Positions 1 to 12,850 are shown, counted from the stretch's first letter. The stretch is 64,000 bases of DNA from Icerya purchasi (GCA_039619475.1 CM077116.1:106189164-106253163), one strand, 5' to 3'. Made by a program: numbers and translations. Notes: a model not told the origin generated them from the letters alone.

Positions 1-469
1 GAAAATATAGTTTTAATTTAAAATTTCTTTATCTTCCTTTGGGCCATCTTTAAGATTTACATAAAATTAACAAACTTCCTTTATCGTGTAAATATGTAAA
101 AGCACAATAATAATGCAGTTTCCGTTAATATGGTAGGCAAAAAACATTGAAATCAGAATTAAGAATACGCGGAAATGAAAATGTTGTTAAAATATGATCG
201 AAAAGCAAAAAAAAAAAAAAAAAAAAAAAGAAAAAATTATTGTAAAAAATTATAGAATATTTATAGAACTCTGGGTTGCAGATTAATTTTTACACACTTA
301 CACGAGATACAAAATAATATTTATAGGAAAAAATATATGTAGTAATTTTACGGAATAAATCGGTCGCGATTTTACTATAGTTCAAGTTCCGTCGAATAAA
401 CAAAATTTGGATTACTTACGTAGTCGCTAATTTCATCTCGTGAACGTAATTTGAATCGTTTATTTGAAG
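1..469. other. AT-rich intergenic DNA, no gene seen
   Basis: No coding signal was recognised on either strand. The stretch holds a homopolymeric A tract near 208-229 that could be an old retroposon tail, but no element body could be attached to it. Confidence 0.5.
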
Positions 470-848
470 TAGGGGAGGGCCAACCTAAATGAAAAATGCA
501 TCAGAACTCCGCGAGCGGCATATAAAATCATATATCTCTGTATTAGATTTAGACACATTACAAAGACATTCTTGATAGTGAAAAATTGAAACATAATAAG
601 TTATTATTATTGTGTTTACTATCATTCTTACATGTTAACATAGATAATATAATAATAATGGTAATAGGATGGTCACTGCGTCACCGAGCTCACTTAAGAG
701 TGAAACATAAAACATATTATATTAAATGTTGCAACATGCGCGCGCAGTATGAGTTCGCAGAACGTAATTTTTTACTACTTTGGCCATCTCGCGGTCGGCA
801 AAAATGTTCAAGGCAGGCCGTACGCTGCCCGCAGGTTGACCACCCTAG
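470..848 (-). mobile_element. hAT miniature element, copy 1 (internally deleted)
   Basis: This block is the reverse complement of the element at 15610-16307. Its left end (tAGGGGaGGgCCAAC) and right end (GTTGACCACCC) match the inverted termini of that copy. The first ~120 bp match the reverse complement of the other copy's right end, including the GCGGCATATAAAATCATAT block. The last ~180 bp match its left end, including the CTCACTTAAGAGTGAAAC block. About 300 bp of the interior is missing. The 8-bp flanks (462-469 and 849-856) no longer match, so the duplication has decayed or an end is displaced. The 91-codon reading frame inside (586-861) is an accident of the repeat. No transposase is encoded, so the element is non-autonomous. 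Confidence 0.8.
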
Positions 849-1330
849 AGTGTCAGTGTAATACTTCTAACATCTACAGCATTCGAGCATTTGTCCCCGT
901 GCGGAAACATATTGGATTTACGTTCTAATTTCAAAAACATCTGTGTTGATCTTTTTCGCGGACGGCACTCAGACCAGTGAGTAATATGACAGGTAGTAAA
1001 TTTACCGTTAACATATTTTGCGAATGACTTATGCCCCTATACTGGCACCGGTATGAAAATATTACGGGGTAAAGATTGTAATATCGGACACCCCGGTTCC
1101 ATCGGTGAAGTCCTAAAAATTTCCGGAGTTTCTTTCTTTGCATAATGACTCTACTTATAGCGTTGTAAAAAGTTTTTCACTAAGCTACCGACTAATTAGA
1201 AGTCAAGTGAATCTTCAAAGAAGGCTACTTCGAAGATGGCCCAGAGATACACTAGGAGGAGAGTAACCGTGCGACATGAACATGTACGTTGGCCTGTTAA
1301 AACTGCAAGTGTATGTTTAATTAATAAGGT
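849..1330. other. Intergenic, no gene seen
   Basis: Moderate GC relative to neighbours. A 70-codon frame on the reverse strand (931-1143) has no recognisable domain and no splice context I can defend. Confidence 0.4.
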
Positions 1331-1412
1331 AGCATAACGCGATAGCCTAGTGGCGTGAACTTTTGATTATTAAGGTGATAGTCATGATTGTTTCGATTCC
1401 CAGTAACGGCTA
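1331..1412 (+). repeat. tRNA-derived SINE head
   Basis: An A-box-like TAGCCTAGTGGCGT (from about 1342) is followed 40-50 bp later by a B-box-like GTTTCGATTCCC (from about 1389), which is RNA polymerase III internal promoter spacing. The intervening bases do not fold into a full cloverleaf, so this is read as the tRNA-like head of an old SINE rather than a tRNA gene. The A-box matches that of the SINE at 48439. No tail or target duplication was resolved. Confidence 0.45.
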
Positions 1413-3389
1413 AATAAGTATAGACTGATTTACTAAAAGGTTAATTTAATGATTAGCGGCCAAATGGTATTTAAAGCAAGGCCATAAAAAAAAAAAAAAA
1501 CGGTAGCATAAAATTTTGTATATTAAATTGTTACATAAAATTTAAAAGATGCTGCCGCCAGAGCATATTTCTAAAACGGTTAATGATATTATTATAAATA
1601 TTACGGTAGTTTGCAGTACGTAATGTAGAGTGCATATAAGATACAGTGGTTCTGAGAATAGTCGGAGTGGTGAAATACGAGATCAGAATGGAAAGGAACG
1701 AAAGTACTCATTATGGAGTTTCATTTTAAAAATGTACTTGTAGACTGCTATTAAGCATTTTACAGTTAAGCGCAATGCTATTTTGCGGAAATACGATCGT
1801 TGAAAATTAATCAGGAGGGTAATGGAACTCTTATCGAGTGGTTCGAAAAAAAAACCTGAAATATGCTAATCGTGGTCGTAGTTTGAAGAAGCTGTTGAAA
1901 TTCTCTTTACCATCTGCTGTAAGCGTTTGTATAACGTTCGGAGGAACATTTTTATTCAAATTAAGAAAATATCACTGGCAAACGCATTTAACAAAAGAAA
2001 ACATACAGAACGAAATTAACCCTGCATTGTGGATAAGTATACTTTTCTTTATCCGTACTTAGTGCGACGTGATTTTTAGTGTTTTACCACTTGGAAAAGA
2101 TTTCACTGCAAGCATTAAAAGTATATAACATTATACAATAAGTTAAAAATTAAATAACCCAAATTAAAACCTTTTAAACGAAGTTTTTCAATACCATCGG
2201 TAAATAACTGAACACTGATGTATAAAATTTCTAAAATTTTAGCTAATATATAATTTAAATATAAAATACCAGGCCAGCTAGGTAAATAATGACCTTAATA
2301 GATTGCGTACGTATTTTCAAGTTTTACATACTATATACTAGCAGAGGGAGCCCGATGGGACAACTCACTTTGGATTTATAATTGTTTTATTTCGTGAATT
2401 TTTCAAAAATATAAAATAACGGCAGTGCCTAAATAGTGTTTATATTAAAAAAAAAAAGAGAATATGAATACGTTGATCACAGTGATTAAGTTTGAATTAA
2501 AATATCTCGAAAACTAAAACCATCTAGTTGATGCAAACGAGAAAAATATTTTCCTGACACGTTAACCGTATTTACTTTTTTTGGAATCCTAATGGACATT
2601 GATAATAATTTAGGTATTACTCGTATTGATTATCCCTTTAGTTTCGAGTTTTGAACTCCTAAATTTTAAAATTTTCAAATGACTAATGAATCTTTGGCCT
2701 GGAGAATAGAAATACAGTATAATGCATTTGTAAAAGTTGTATTAATTGAAAATTAATTATATCGCTAGAAATAAATGTAATATATACCGTTGAAATGAGG
2801 AGCTGAGTTATTGTCTACCTTTCATTAGCAAAAAACGAACAAAAGAGTGTGCTATAGACGGATGTAACAAAATATGTGTATATTTATGAAAGAGACCTAC
2901 TAAATCATGCATTTAGAAAATCATAGTATGTACATTTGTAAAAATATTAACAGGAGATGCCTGGTAGGAACAAAAATTTAATACATAATGTCGTACTACT
3001 GGATTGTCTGTAATTGTGAAAGAAGGGAAAAAAGAAATATTAGTGAAGATGAACGTAAAATGTATATGAACCGCGGGGCTAAATCATACCAATATATTTC
3101 TGTTGTTTCTGTTTTTTTTTAAATTAGTGACAGGCGATAATAAAACTTTGCATTTTTTATATTTTTTATTATTTTTTTTTGGGGGGGGGCCTTTAATTTG
3201 GATAATACTGATGAGGCAAATGTATTATGCATTACAGTGGTACAAATTGTATGATGGTGAGGTCGAAACGACCCATCCAATAAAGATCATCCTCATCTTA
3301 CATTGATAGCGGTAAATTAATACAAGTGTACATGCGACTTACGGAAATTAATTTCTGTAACCATAAAATCCGTTAAATATTTGAAAATT
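1413..3389. other. AT-rich intergenic DNA with possible repeat ends
   Basis: No gene was recognised. The 74-codon frame at 1838-2062 matches nothing I know. Around 2336 the string ATACTAGCAGAGGGAGCCCG resembles the ACTAGC...CCCGG end of a dispersed arthropod repeat, and about 110 bp later (near 2448) there is an A tract. A run of T then G (about 3166-3189) marks a low-complexity junction that may be the decayed 3' tail of the LINE copy to its right. Confidence 0.35.
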
Positions 3390-3765
3390 TTTAGTTACTA
3401 AGTCTTCTGCTGAGCACTGAAAATGGAGATCAATGCTATTACATCCAGCTAAGATATGAGCGATACGATTATCGGGAAAGTTACATTAAATACAATTTGG
3501 CGAATCAGAAATTTTAAATCGGTATAGATAGTCTTTAAAATTTCCGTGACCAGTGAAGAATTGTACGTTAAAAAAATTCGGTATGGAATTTATATTGTTC
3601 ATTCTATTTAATATGTTAGGGAAGAAAGTGTAAATTATAACACTGTTACAATTATCCCACACATGGTCTGATATTGCGTTAGGTAATAGTCATGTAATAA
3701 TCTCTTAAACTGATTAATGATAATATTTTATTCTCACAAGAAAATTTACCATTTTCGGAAATAGG
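3390..3765 (-). mobile_element. LINE family 1, C-terminal segment (3' half, reverse)
   Basis: Translation of the reverse strand gives the C-terminal region of a non-LTR polymerase protein. It starts at a CENKIL block near the right edge, then contains the hallmark FTGHGNFKDYLYRFKI and the knuckle pattern C...C...AHILAGC. It aligns over its length with the same region of the copies at 29246-30440 (FISGHGNFGIYLYKFKI) and 32490-33289 (ITGHGLFKDYL). Several stops and frameshifts break it. Its 5' edge meets the forward segment that begins at 3771, and together they look like one insertion with an inverted 5' half. The 3' tail is not clear. Confidence 0.75.
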
Positions 3766-3770
3766 CATTA

Positions 3771-4520
3771 TTGAAGTTATGCGAGGGCCTAGTAATATTA
3801 TTGGAGTTAGCTATCTTTAATGTTTTACAAACTATTAAATGTTATAAACAAAAATCACTCTTAGACATTATTAAAGCTTTTGATAGTATAAATTTAAATA
3901 AATTAATTATATTGCTATCCGACTTGGGCTTAGACGATAACTTATTAACTATATTAAATCACTGCTTTCATAATTAAGTCTAAACGAACTTAAGTAATAA
4001 AATATATAATATATATAGTAATATTGAAAAATTTTTAAATGAATATGGACTAAAAATTAACGGTGTCGAAAACAAACTACATGCTATTTAATTCTAGAAT
4101 TCTTAATAGAACATTAAACTGTATCAAATACTAAATATTTAGGTATATTAATTGATAATAACTTGAAATTTTACAATCACTTTAGTAGTATTAAAAATAA
4201 CTAAATTTTTGTTTATCTTTAATAAATCTTTATAGTAATAATAGCAAAGTATACTAAACGGATTATTTTATATGAGGAAGACATTTTACCAAACCTACCA
4301 TATAGATAATTTACGCAAATATGATTAAAAAGATTTCAAAAAATGTTAGCAAATTATTAAAGAATACTAGAGCCATTAAAATTAATTAAATCATATAAAA
4401 CGGTAAGTTATTTAGCGTCAGTAGTTACAGCTGGAATTATGCCACTGCAGTTTGAAATTAGTAAACACATAAATTTCTATTGCATTAAAAATAGAACTTT
4501 CCGTTCGAATTCATATTTAT
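3771..4520 (+). mobile_element. LINE family 1, RT to pre-knuckle segment (5' half, forward)
   Basis: Forward translation gives reverse transcriptase motif A (DIIKAFDSINLNKL, with the first catalytic Asp present), then, after about 60 bp without RT homology, NEYGLKING and TKYLGILIDNNLKFYNHF from the palm/thumb, and MPLQFEISKHIN near the end. The block that should hold the second catalytic Asp pair (FADD) is absent between about 3978 and 4040, so this copy could not polymerise. KYLG...LDNNLKFHNHF and LPIEYELQKHIN in the reverse copy at 29246-30440 show it is the same family. It ends just before the point in the protein where the segment at 3390-3765 begins. Confidence 0.75.
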
Positions 4521-5870
4521 CAATAAGTATGTTTTTCAATCGCAGTCTCGTAAACGTGTTTGCCAAATATTTTATTTAATATTTCTGTTGTACGATGTTC
4601 ATCATTTATGCGTATCGCTTTTTTCATTAAGTTTAAATTAAATTAACGGACGGAATGCACAAGATACATTACAGTTTTTAGTCTTATTCGCGAAGAGTTG
4701 CCGTTGTTGGATTTTGTTTGCGCGTTCTTTTTCGCTATAAGAACATTTCGTACAAAAAAGTGGCGGATGACGTATTCGCAGGGTGATCGTCGAGACAAAG
4801 CGTCTCGAACGTGTATGGAAAGTCTGTCAGATTGATATGTAATTTTAATTATTATTACGCGCGACGTAAATAATCTTTCTGGAAATTAAAAATTACCCGT
4901 CTCGTAAACATTAAAACGATATTTAGTTTGCTTCGAATCTGGCGACATTCGATTATAGAAATTTCAAATTATTTCGGAGAATACATTATAGAGGGTACGA
5001 CGAAAGGAAAATAAATGGAATTTTTTACTATCGTTATTGTTTCATTTTGTTCTTGGGCGAGTTTTAATTTGAGATAGTCTCTCTCCTCTGTCGGCAACGC
5101 GTTGCATTTCTTTTGACGACGAACCGGCTACGAGCGAGAACGGGGAAAAAAAAGATTGACGAAAGCGAAATGCGTTTTCGGATGTAGAAGCGAGAGGCAA
5201 GGTTGGTAATGACGGCTTTGAAATTTCGGGGATAATTGCAGTCGAGTCATCTATCAGTGCGTGTCTGGATATCCATCAATGACAGCTATTATCAGTTGTC
5301 GGAAGTGGGTGGATAGATTTTAAACTACTAATGAGCTTTGAACCAGGTCCCGGCTATGCATCGGCGTCTAATGAAAGAGAATACCATCTAGCCAGGTCGC
5401 TTTTTTCACCTAGACCAATCGTCGTTGCCTTTTTCCCTCCCTTACTATTTTCTTTATTTTATTTTTTAGATTTTTGTTTTAGTTCTAGCCTTTAATGGAT
5501 ACTGACGCGAAGACGACACGTTTCTTTTGAAGAATTAAGCGAGCTTGAGGCTGCGCACGAATTAATTATCACCGGCTCCTTCGTATATGTTCGTTATCCA
5601 ACGCCGAGAACTTCGGGTCCTAGGTGAAAATCTGCCTACCGACTCTATTTACTTGCCGGACATTTTTTGATTAATTGAAACTTCCGCCGACCGCCCTTTG
5701 CACCGAAGTAACACCCTATCGCTCCTCTTCCGTCGTTTCATTATCGAATTAGGTGCCGTTCGAATTCTTTCAGAATTGCCACGATTTCTAAACTTTGCCG
5801 TTTAATAAAAATATTTCTTTGTCGGTAAGTACGACTAAAAAAACCGCAAAGAACAAAATATTCAAAAAAT
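4521..5870. other. GC-richer block without a recognised gene
   Basis: From about 4680 to 5770 the composition is visibly richer in CG-containing words than the flanks and contains few homopolymers. That is typical of old single-copy DNA in an otherwise repeat-dominated window. No open frame, splice-bounded exon or RNA fold was recognised. It may be regulatory or simply non-repeat intergenic sequence. Confidence 0.35.
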
Positions 5871-5955
5871 AAAAACCAACTTGTTTCGGAGTCACTTGAT
5901 AATCGTGATTTTTATGAACTAATCATCATCACAATTATGGAGCGACTCACGAGAC
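5871..5955. repeat. Short palindromic repeat related to 12289-12654
   Basis: The left half (AAAAACCAACTTGTTTCGGA followed by GTCACTTGATAATCGTGAT) pairs with the reverse complement of 5921-5955 (GTCTCGTGAGTCGCTCCATA followed by ATTGTGAT). The same core, AAAACCAAC-TGTTTCGGA-TCACTCCATAATCGT, occurs in both arms of the foldback at 12289-12654. It therefore looks like a core copy of the same dispersed palindromic element. No coding capacity. Confidence 0.6.
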
Positions 5956-7118
5956 AGTTTTCATTTTTGTGAATTAAGAATTTTTGGGGAATTTATTACA
6001 CTTCCGATTTTTGGGGACCTGGAAAATATTTGTATTTCTAGAAAGGTTTGTGCCAGAGCTGCAATTTGTTACACTGAAAATTTCGAATTATTCGAGTTCT
6101 GACTTTAAATTCCTTAGCGAGATTTTTGTCTTTATTATTATTATTATAGAGTTCTTTTGATTCGTTATTCTTTTCTTTTTTTTTTTTTTCTGAAATAGAT
6201 ATATATATATATATATTTATCAATATTTATACATTTCCTCGTCAATACGCCTGTCGACGAGTTTTCTAACATCTTCTAAATATGTCTACACTATACTACT
6301 TACATATATGCTATACAATCTTATCGCCGCGTAAATCATTTTATGACAAACTTATCCTACTTTTCCTTATTTCTAACTTAGCTATAAGCAATCTATTTTT
6401 TATTTTATTTTTTTATTTTATTTTATTTATTTATTTTATTCCGTCGCTTTAACATTGTCTTTATCGTTCCTATGGTATTCTTGTTTGTTCGTACAATCAT
6501 TTCTTGACCATTTAATATGTTAGATCCATTCATATTCGTATTCGTTTTTCCGTTTATTTTAATACATCTGCTAGAAGTAAAAGCATTCTTTTATGGTGCG
6601 TTTTTACCTTTTTTTTTTTTGCATTTTTCTCATTTAGAATGTTTTTTTTTTTTTTGAATCACGAGAGTCATTTAATTCAGCAGAAAGTATTCTTTTCACA
6701 ACCAACTCGTAACGTTTCTCTTTGTGCTATTTCAATTTGATAAGTGTTTTTAAAATGTCAATGTTGTCCTCTTAGTGTAGCCATAGCGCTGTTTACACAG
6801 ATTTTTCGAATTAATAAATAGTAGGCGGTTTAATATCGAACTGAGCATTGCAGAAATGATACGAGAACTGAGAAAAAGCAACTAATTAAAAGTACCCTTT
6901 TTGGATCTACTAGATTCTCATGTACTCAGCTTAATTTCATAATACGCTTATAACCGGATAATTTAAATTATTATACCTCATTTAAACATAGCGCTGGCTA
7001 TCGTCGGATCGCTAATAACCGCAAATAGAACGTTTTTTTCACCTGTTTCTTTCACAGTATTAGTCCTAATTTGTTTTCATTTGTAATCAAAGCGATTTTT
7101 CTATTTGACTAATATTTT
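5956..7118. other. Low-complexity AT-rich DNA
   Basis: Contains T/TA tracts (about 6175-6230, 6395-6440, 6608-6660) and a TA microsatellite. The 61-codon reverse frame here is made of simple repeat. No gene seen. Confidence 0.5.
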
Positions 7119-8545
7119 AATGAGCCATTTCATATAGCGTCTTTACTCCAAATCCTGGAGACGATACATTGCCTACAAATGAAAATAACTTTAATGTCTA
7201 TTCTCCTATCAAGCCAGCATCACCAGGGGAGATTAAGGCTGCAATTAAAACCATGAACCCCAAAAAAACGCCTGATTACGATCTAATAACCGCTAAGGTC
7301 CTAAAGAAATTACCGCGCTAAGGGTTGCTGCTTTTAACATATATATTCAACGCCATGCTGAGATTAACCTACTATCCTGCGCAGTTAAAATTTCCGCATA
7401 TAGTAGTAATACCAAAGCCTAATAAACCACCTGCAGATGTTGCCCCATATGAGGCTATTTCAATAATACTAGTGATATCGAAATTATATGAAACCCTGTT
7501 ATTAAAAAGAGTGTTTCCATTAGTTAATGAATACCATCAGTACGGATTTAGAGCTAATCTACAGTCCAACAGGTACATAGGGTGGCACAAAAAATTGAAT
7601 CTGACTTAGAAAAGGATTTGCGATTTCGTATTTCTGGATGTAAGCCAGACTTTTTGACAACATGTGGCAAGGCGGCTTATTGTATAAAATCAAAAATAAA
7701 AATCCAAATCACTATTACGAATTGTTTTCATATGGAGACGAAGTATCTAACATATATTCAATATTAAGTCAGGAGTTCCACAGGGAAGTGCTTAGGGACC
7801 GTTATTGTATCTTTTTTTTACAGCAGGTATAACAGTTGAAAACAATTCCTTAATGGTAACTTTTGCAGATGACACCGCACTGTTGTGCTCTGATTCAAGT
7901 TAAATAAAAGCAAATAGTAAATTGCAAAGAACGGTGAATAAAGTTATGTCGTGGTGCAAGAAATTTCGAATTAAAATAAATGAAAATAAATCAGCACATA
8001 TAATATTTACAAATCGTCATATAGAGCCAGAAAATATAAAAATCGATAACAAGATAGTGCCGATCAAAAAAGACTTTAAATACCTAGGCTTCTAGCTAGA
8101 CCAGAAGCTAGCATGGCGTAATTAACACAAAAAAAGGCTAAACTCAGAATCAAAACCAACAAACTATGTTGGCTATAAGGAAAACAGTCTCAACTGTCCT
8201 TGAAAAATGAACTGCTATTATGCAACCAACTACTCTCTCCGATATGGAAGTATGGATGCGAATTGTGGAGCTATAGTGCAAAGAGCGATATAATGAAAAT
8301 TCAAAGATACCAAAATATTACTCTAAGGTCAATCATTGGCGTCCCACGGTACGTAAGGAACAAAACCATACATGATGATCTTTGCATGAAGTATGTAGCT
8401 GATGTTATGAAGAGGATGACAACAAAACATCAGGAGCGGTTATAAAATCACATGAACTGGACTGCAATTGGCCCCTTGGACAATTCGTCACAAACGTGAG
8501 TGCGCAGACTAAAAAGAACAAAACCTTTAGACCTGGTTTAGTAAA
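7119..8545 (+). mobile_element. Jockey-clade LINE, 5'-truncated and broken
   Basis: Forward translation, with frame changes, runs through a Jockey-type reverse transcriptase. VFTPNPGDDTLPTN opens the region before the fingers, then come IKTMNPKKTP, the finger block VIPKPNKPPADVAPYEAIS, YGFRAN, a VPQGSA block near 7780, the catalytic TFADDTALL near 7862 with both Asp present, KFRIKINENKS, FKYLGF, WKYGCELW, and the C-terminal VRRLKRTKPLDLV. That last string matches VRRLKRQKPQDLV at the end of the copy at 24228, so the two belong to one subfamily. At least six stops or frameshifts interrupt the frame. The endonuclease half and ORF1 are missing. A short A run follows the stop, but no target duplication was found. 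Confidence 0.9.
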
Positions 8546-11500
8546 AAAAAAAACACCTTTGTGAGAATTATTCAAACATACGAGTAAGTTACTAATACAG
8601 GGACTAATCACTGGACTACGAACCCTTCACGTCACAATTATTTACCATACCAGCTACTGATAGCCAATAGGCTAGAAATGGCTTCTAAAGGGGGGGGGGG
8701 ATTTCATTTAAACTGTTGATAAAAACTTCATCATCTTTAGTTTTATTTTTACAATATATGTAAATTACACGATTTGCAGCCAAGGATAATTTAGTGATTC
8801 GTAGATCGATTTAGTACATTTAGGCATAAATTTGTTAATTACGATTAAACCCAGATCTATACACGTACATACATTAATGAATACGTCATTTTTGTGCCGA
8901 GAAGAAAATCATCTGACGAAAAATCTTTGACGTACTTATTTCATTTTACGAGGAATAACAGGGTTAATTGAAGCCGACCCTTCTTTAAGAAATACAGAGA
9001 AGATTAGTATCTGTATATTCAGAGGGCTCCCCATAGCGGGATCGAAAAAAATGACTTAACATTTATGAATATGTGTATATGTATACATATATTAGTAATT
9101 AAAATAATCGATCGATTATTTTTCGGAACGAGTAATTCGATTATTTAAAATTTTATTAGTCGCTTTTAAAAATTGCTTTTAAATGCGACCAATATCATCA
9201 GAGTTTTTATAAGTTGTTTTCTTAATTTACGTTCAAAAATTTCATAATAGCTAAAATTCATTCAAATTGATAATTTAATGTTTAAATATTGCTTTTTTAA
9301 CTTTGTTATGAATTGTAGAAGATACGTTTTTTACGATGTATATTATCTCTAAAAATTGCAATTATTGTTAGAGGTTTTTAATTTATAATACTTTGTGAAT
9401 TAAGAGAAGTATAGAAACTATCGTTTATATACGTAATTTATATTCAAGGAATGTGCTCGTCCTACGCTTTTACAACAGAGATTTTTAAAATTTAATAATA
9501 TTTCATAAAAGAACTTTCATCTAAATATGCGAAAGCCGGATTTTTTGAAATGTAAATTATAAAGAGATTTTTTACGGACATAATTATTTCTTTATAAATT
9601 AATTAAATAAAATATATTGTATCTTTATTCGTTTACACAATATTTAAGTTACCTTAGAAGAAAATCAAATAAATTGTTTTTAGCTATTTTTATAAATCAA
9701 CCTTGTGAAGAGAATAGAATATAACTCTGTGATTAAAATGACCGTCATTTCAAAATAACACTAACCATTTAACTAGTTCTTTTAATATAATGGCTATAAC
9801 AAGCATTCAGTACTTTCAAAAAATTAAACATTTTACTGCTAAAACCCCGAGTTTAAAAACAAAGTTCATTGGATAAATTTTTCGCCTACACAAATCCACA
9901 TTCGGGAAGCTGAAGTGATGAGGGTATTAGACATTCGCATAGAAAAAACCATTAAAGTTTTTTTTCTTGAGCTCGGCTAAACATTGAGCTGCGTCTATAC
10001 CGCATAGAATACCGAGAGTAATTAAAGTGGTAACTACATAGATCTTTATCTTAATAGTTCTCAATGAATTTAATAGAAAAATTCTCGAATTAGCAGCGTT
10101 GGAAAAATATGCTGCTATTATTTGAAAGCCTGCTAATCATTCCGAAATCTGCTGATGAACGCACACGCACATGCTGATATGCTGATAGCGGTAACCTAGC
10201 CAATAAAACGATAATATGGTTATTAAAATCCGTATATTTGGACGTAATTTATACGGCAGACGTGTCTTATTACAATCTTGCGTATCCGCGGTGTTTTTAT
10301 AACGTTTTTTATGCGAAAGAGAATCGGCCCTATTAGAACTGGTTACCGGTTCCGTTTAGACAAGTAAGAATAACATTTTCGTTAATTATTTCAATTTTTT
10401 TTTATGATATAAAATTAATCTTCATTATTATTAACCGTTTAATTTTTGTAGTCATTGACCATTTTTTTAAACTGAAAATAATATGTAATTAAGTGATGGT
10501 TGGTATTACTGAATTTGTTCAAAAATGTCATTGTTAGCCGACATTGCGAGATTGTGAATACTTTATCGATACATTTTATAATAATTTATTATTGATACAT
10601 ATGTAGTATGTCCGAATTTACTAATTTTTACTAATGACTGTTTTTCCAGTAACGGCCGATATTTTACCAAATTTTAATAAAATAAAGTTTTAATTCCCAA
10701 ATTTTCGGGCTTCCACGTACAACATCATATGCGCGCTAGGTCAGTACATAGCAGACGCACACGGAACTGCACTTGTACATCGATAAATCAAACGATTACT
10801 AATCAGTTCCGAATGTAATCTCGCGTGTGTACACCCGCATTGCATATAATAATTGCCTGGTACACAACCTATATCGCTACAACTAAAAGTGTACGAATAG
10901 GTTGCGCCAATGCGCTATGTAGCGTACGGCACCTTAAGAAGAATATGTCTCAAGTAACAGATGGATTTTACGATCGAAACCGGTTGGAAAAAAGCTGTGT
11001 GCAGCGGGAGATCGAAAAATAAATTCGCAAGGTTAAAGAGAGGGAATATTTCTCCGTTGCTGAAAACGATTAAGTTTAGAATGGATTTAGATAGTGTCAA
11101 TGGAAATATTTTAAATAACACAGAACTTTTACCAACTAAATATCAAATATATATTTATAGGAATCCTAAGGTGGTACGAAAAATGTACTTAAAGCATTTG
11201 AAACTGAAAACTGGACCATGAAAAGTGTCTAGGAAAATACTAGATACTACACGAAAGTGTAATACATTAGTAAGTGAAGATATGTTTTCAATTGATCGGC
11301 CTTTGATTCCAGCGTTCTGGAGAAAGTATTTTTGTACCACTCATTTTTCCTCTGAAATACTAAGGCTGCCGTATGGGAATCGGTGCGGTGTTGTTCTGAT
11401 CAGTTCGGTCATCGTAAACTAAAGATTAGGTGGCATAAAATAAAACAGCTGTCCTACCGAGAGCTCCAAATAATATCGAGTATTCTACGGGAAAAGAGAG

Positions 11501-12288
11501 AAGGAAAAGAAAAAACAAAAAGGATAATGAAGAAAAGAAACGAAAACGAGTAAAAGCAACAGAACGAGAGAAGAAGTAAAAGCGGTAAAGAAAGAAGAGA
11601 AGCGAAAAAAACCAGACAACTAATTTTGTAAGAGAGGTCTTTATCAAGATCAAATGAGACGTTTGTTACGGTGGTGACCAAGTTTGAGATAGTGCTGAAT
11701 GCATTTACTGCCGGAACTTGTTTCCGGTTGAAAAGGCAGCCGTGCAATGCGTCTGCTGCTCTAAATGTAATACATAAATTCCGTGCAGTTTTAAGAAAGG
11801 GAAGCTTTTTGGCGAATTATAAACTCTTCATAATGTACTAATATAGAGATACATTGTTTTTTATTTATAGTTGCATGTTATTATTATTAATTATTGTTAG
11901 TGATATTGCAAACAAATTTAAATGCATTAAATTTAAAATTGTTCACAAAATTTTTGAAAGTTCAATTTACATTTTTTTTTTTTGTTTAATTTTTAATTAT
12001 TAAAGCGAAATTTTTGTTTACTCGATGCCTTATTATTAATTTATTAATATTTTTCTTCATACATATTTTTATGTTTATTAAACTTTCATTGGCAGTATGA
12101 TTAAAATGCACTTTAATTTGTCACGAATAGTTCTACAAATATAAAATAATGAAAATACCAATTACAAAAAAAAGTAGCAATAATAGTGTAAGTCTAATCG
12201 AATAAAGAATTGAAATATATTTTTAAGGACAATCGCTGTCGACGATTTTTACCTTATAAAAATGAGTATAAAATACGAAACAGGAATG
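8546..12288. other. AT-rich intergenic DNA, no gene seen
   Basis: Holds a G tract (about 8691-8701), scattered A/T runs and a purine-rich stretch (11480-11640). Overlapping frames between 10825 and 11420 show no known domain and no consistent reading direction. Nothing here could be assigned to a repeat family from the sequence alone. Confidence 0.4.
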
Positions 12289-12654
12289 AAAAATACGCGC
12301 CATCGAATTACCTGATTTACGAAAACCAACGTGTTTCGGAATCACTCCATAATCGTAGTTATACACACATCTTAATCACGTTAAAGTTAATATGATAAAT
12401 AAAAGAAAATATAAAATCGACTAAAGATTCACGGTATAACGATTTAATATTAAGAATAGTTAAGTATTAATGTTAAATAATAGGTCATTATTTAAGAGTA
12501 CGTATATTTTAATATGAATAACTATTATTAATATATCGTTATGTCGTGGATTTTTGATTGATTTTATATTTATCATTTTTAACGTAATCACGATTACGGA
12601 GTAACTCCGAAACTTGTTGGTTTTCGCAGATTTAGTAATTTCATAACGCATACT
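12289..12654. mobile_element. Foldback/palindromic miniature element
   Basis: The left arm (about 12289-12445) pairs with the reverse complement of 12534-12654. Shared strings include ACGAAAACCAAC, TGTTTCGGA-TCACTCC-TAATCG, GATAAAT, ATATAAAATC and CACG-ATAACGAT. Only about 90 bp of AT-rich sequence separates the arms, and that is itself partly self-complementary. Arms diverge by small indels, so the element is old. No protein is encoded, and no target duplication could be fixed because the outer edges fade gradually. The core is shared with 5871-5955. Confidence 0.75.
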
Positions 12655-12850
12655 TGAAACTCAACAGAATTTCTTATTGCCACTAGCGCTTAAAAATAGC
12701 ATGGTTATTAATAGATTAAGAGCCATGCGATTCTTATATCTGAGGTAATATGAATGTCACGAAATTGTTTATTAGAAGAGATGTCTTCTTTTACAAAAAA
12801 GAAAGAAAAAAAAAAGGAAAGAAGTTGGTCAGGCTGTTTTTTTTTCTTTT

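Noticed and set aside
586..861. 91-codon frame near the left edge
   Set aside because: It lies wholly inside the non-coding hAT miniature element shared with 15610-16307.
10825..11422. Run of overlapping frames that could suggest exons
   Set aside because: Frames lie in both directions with no shared splice pattern or domain.
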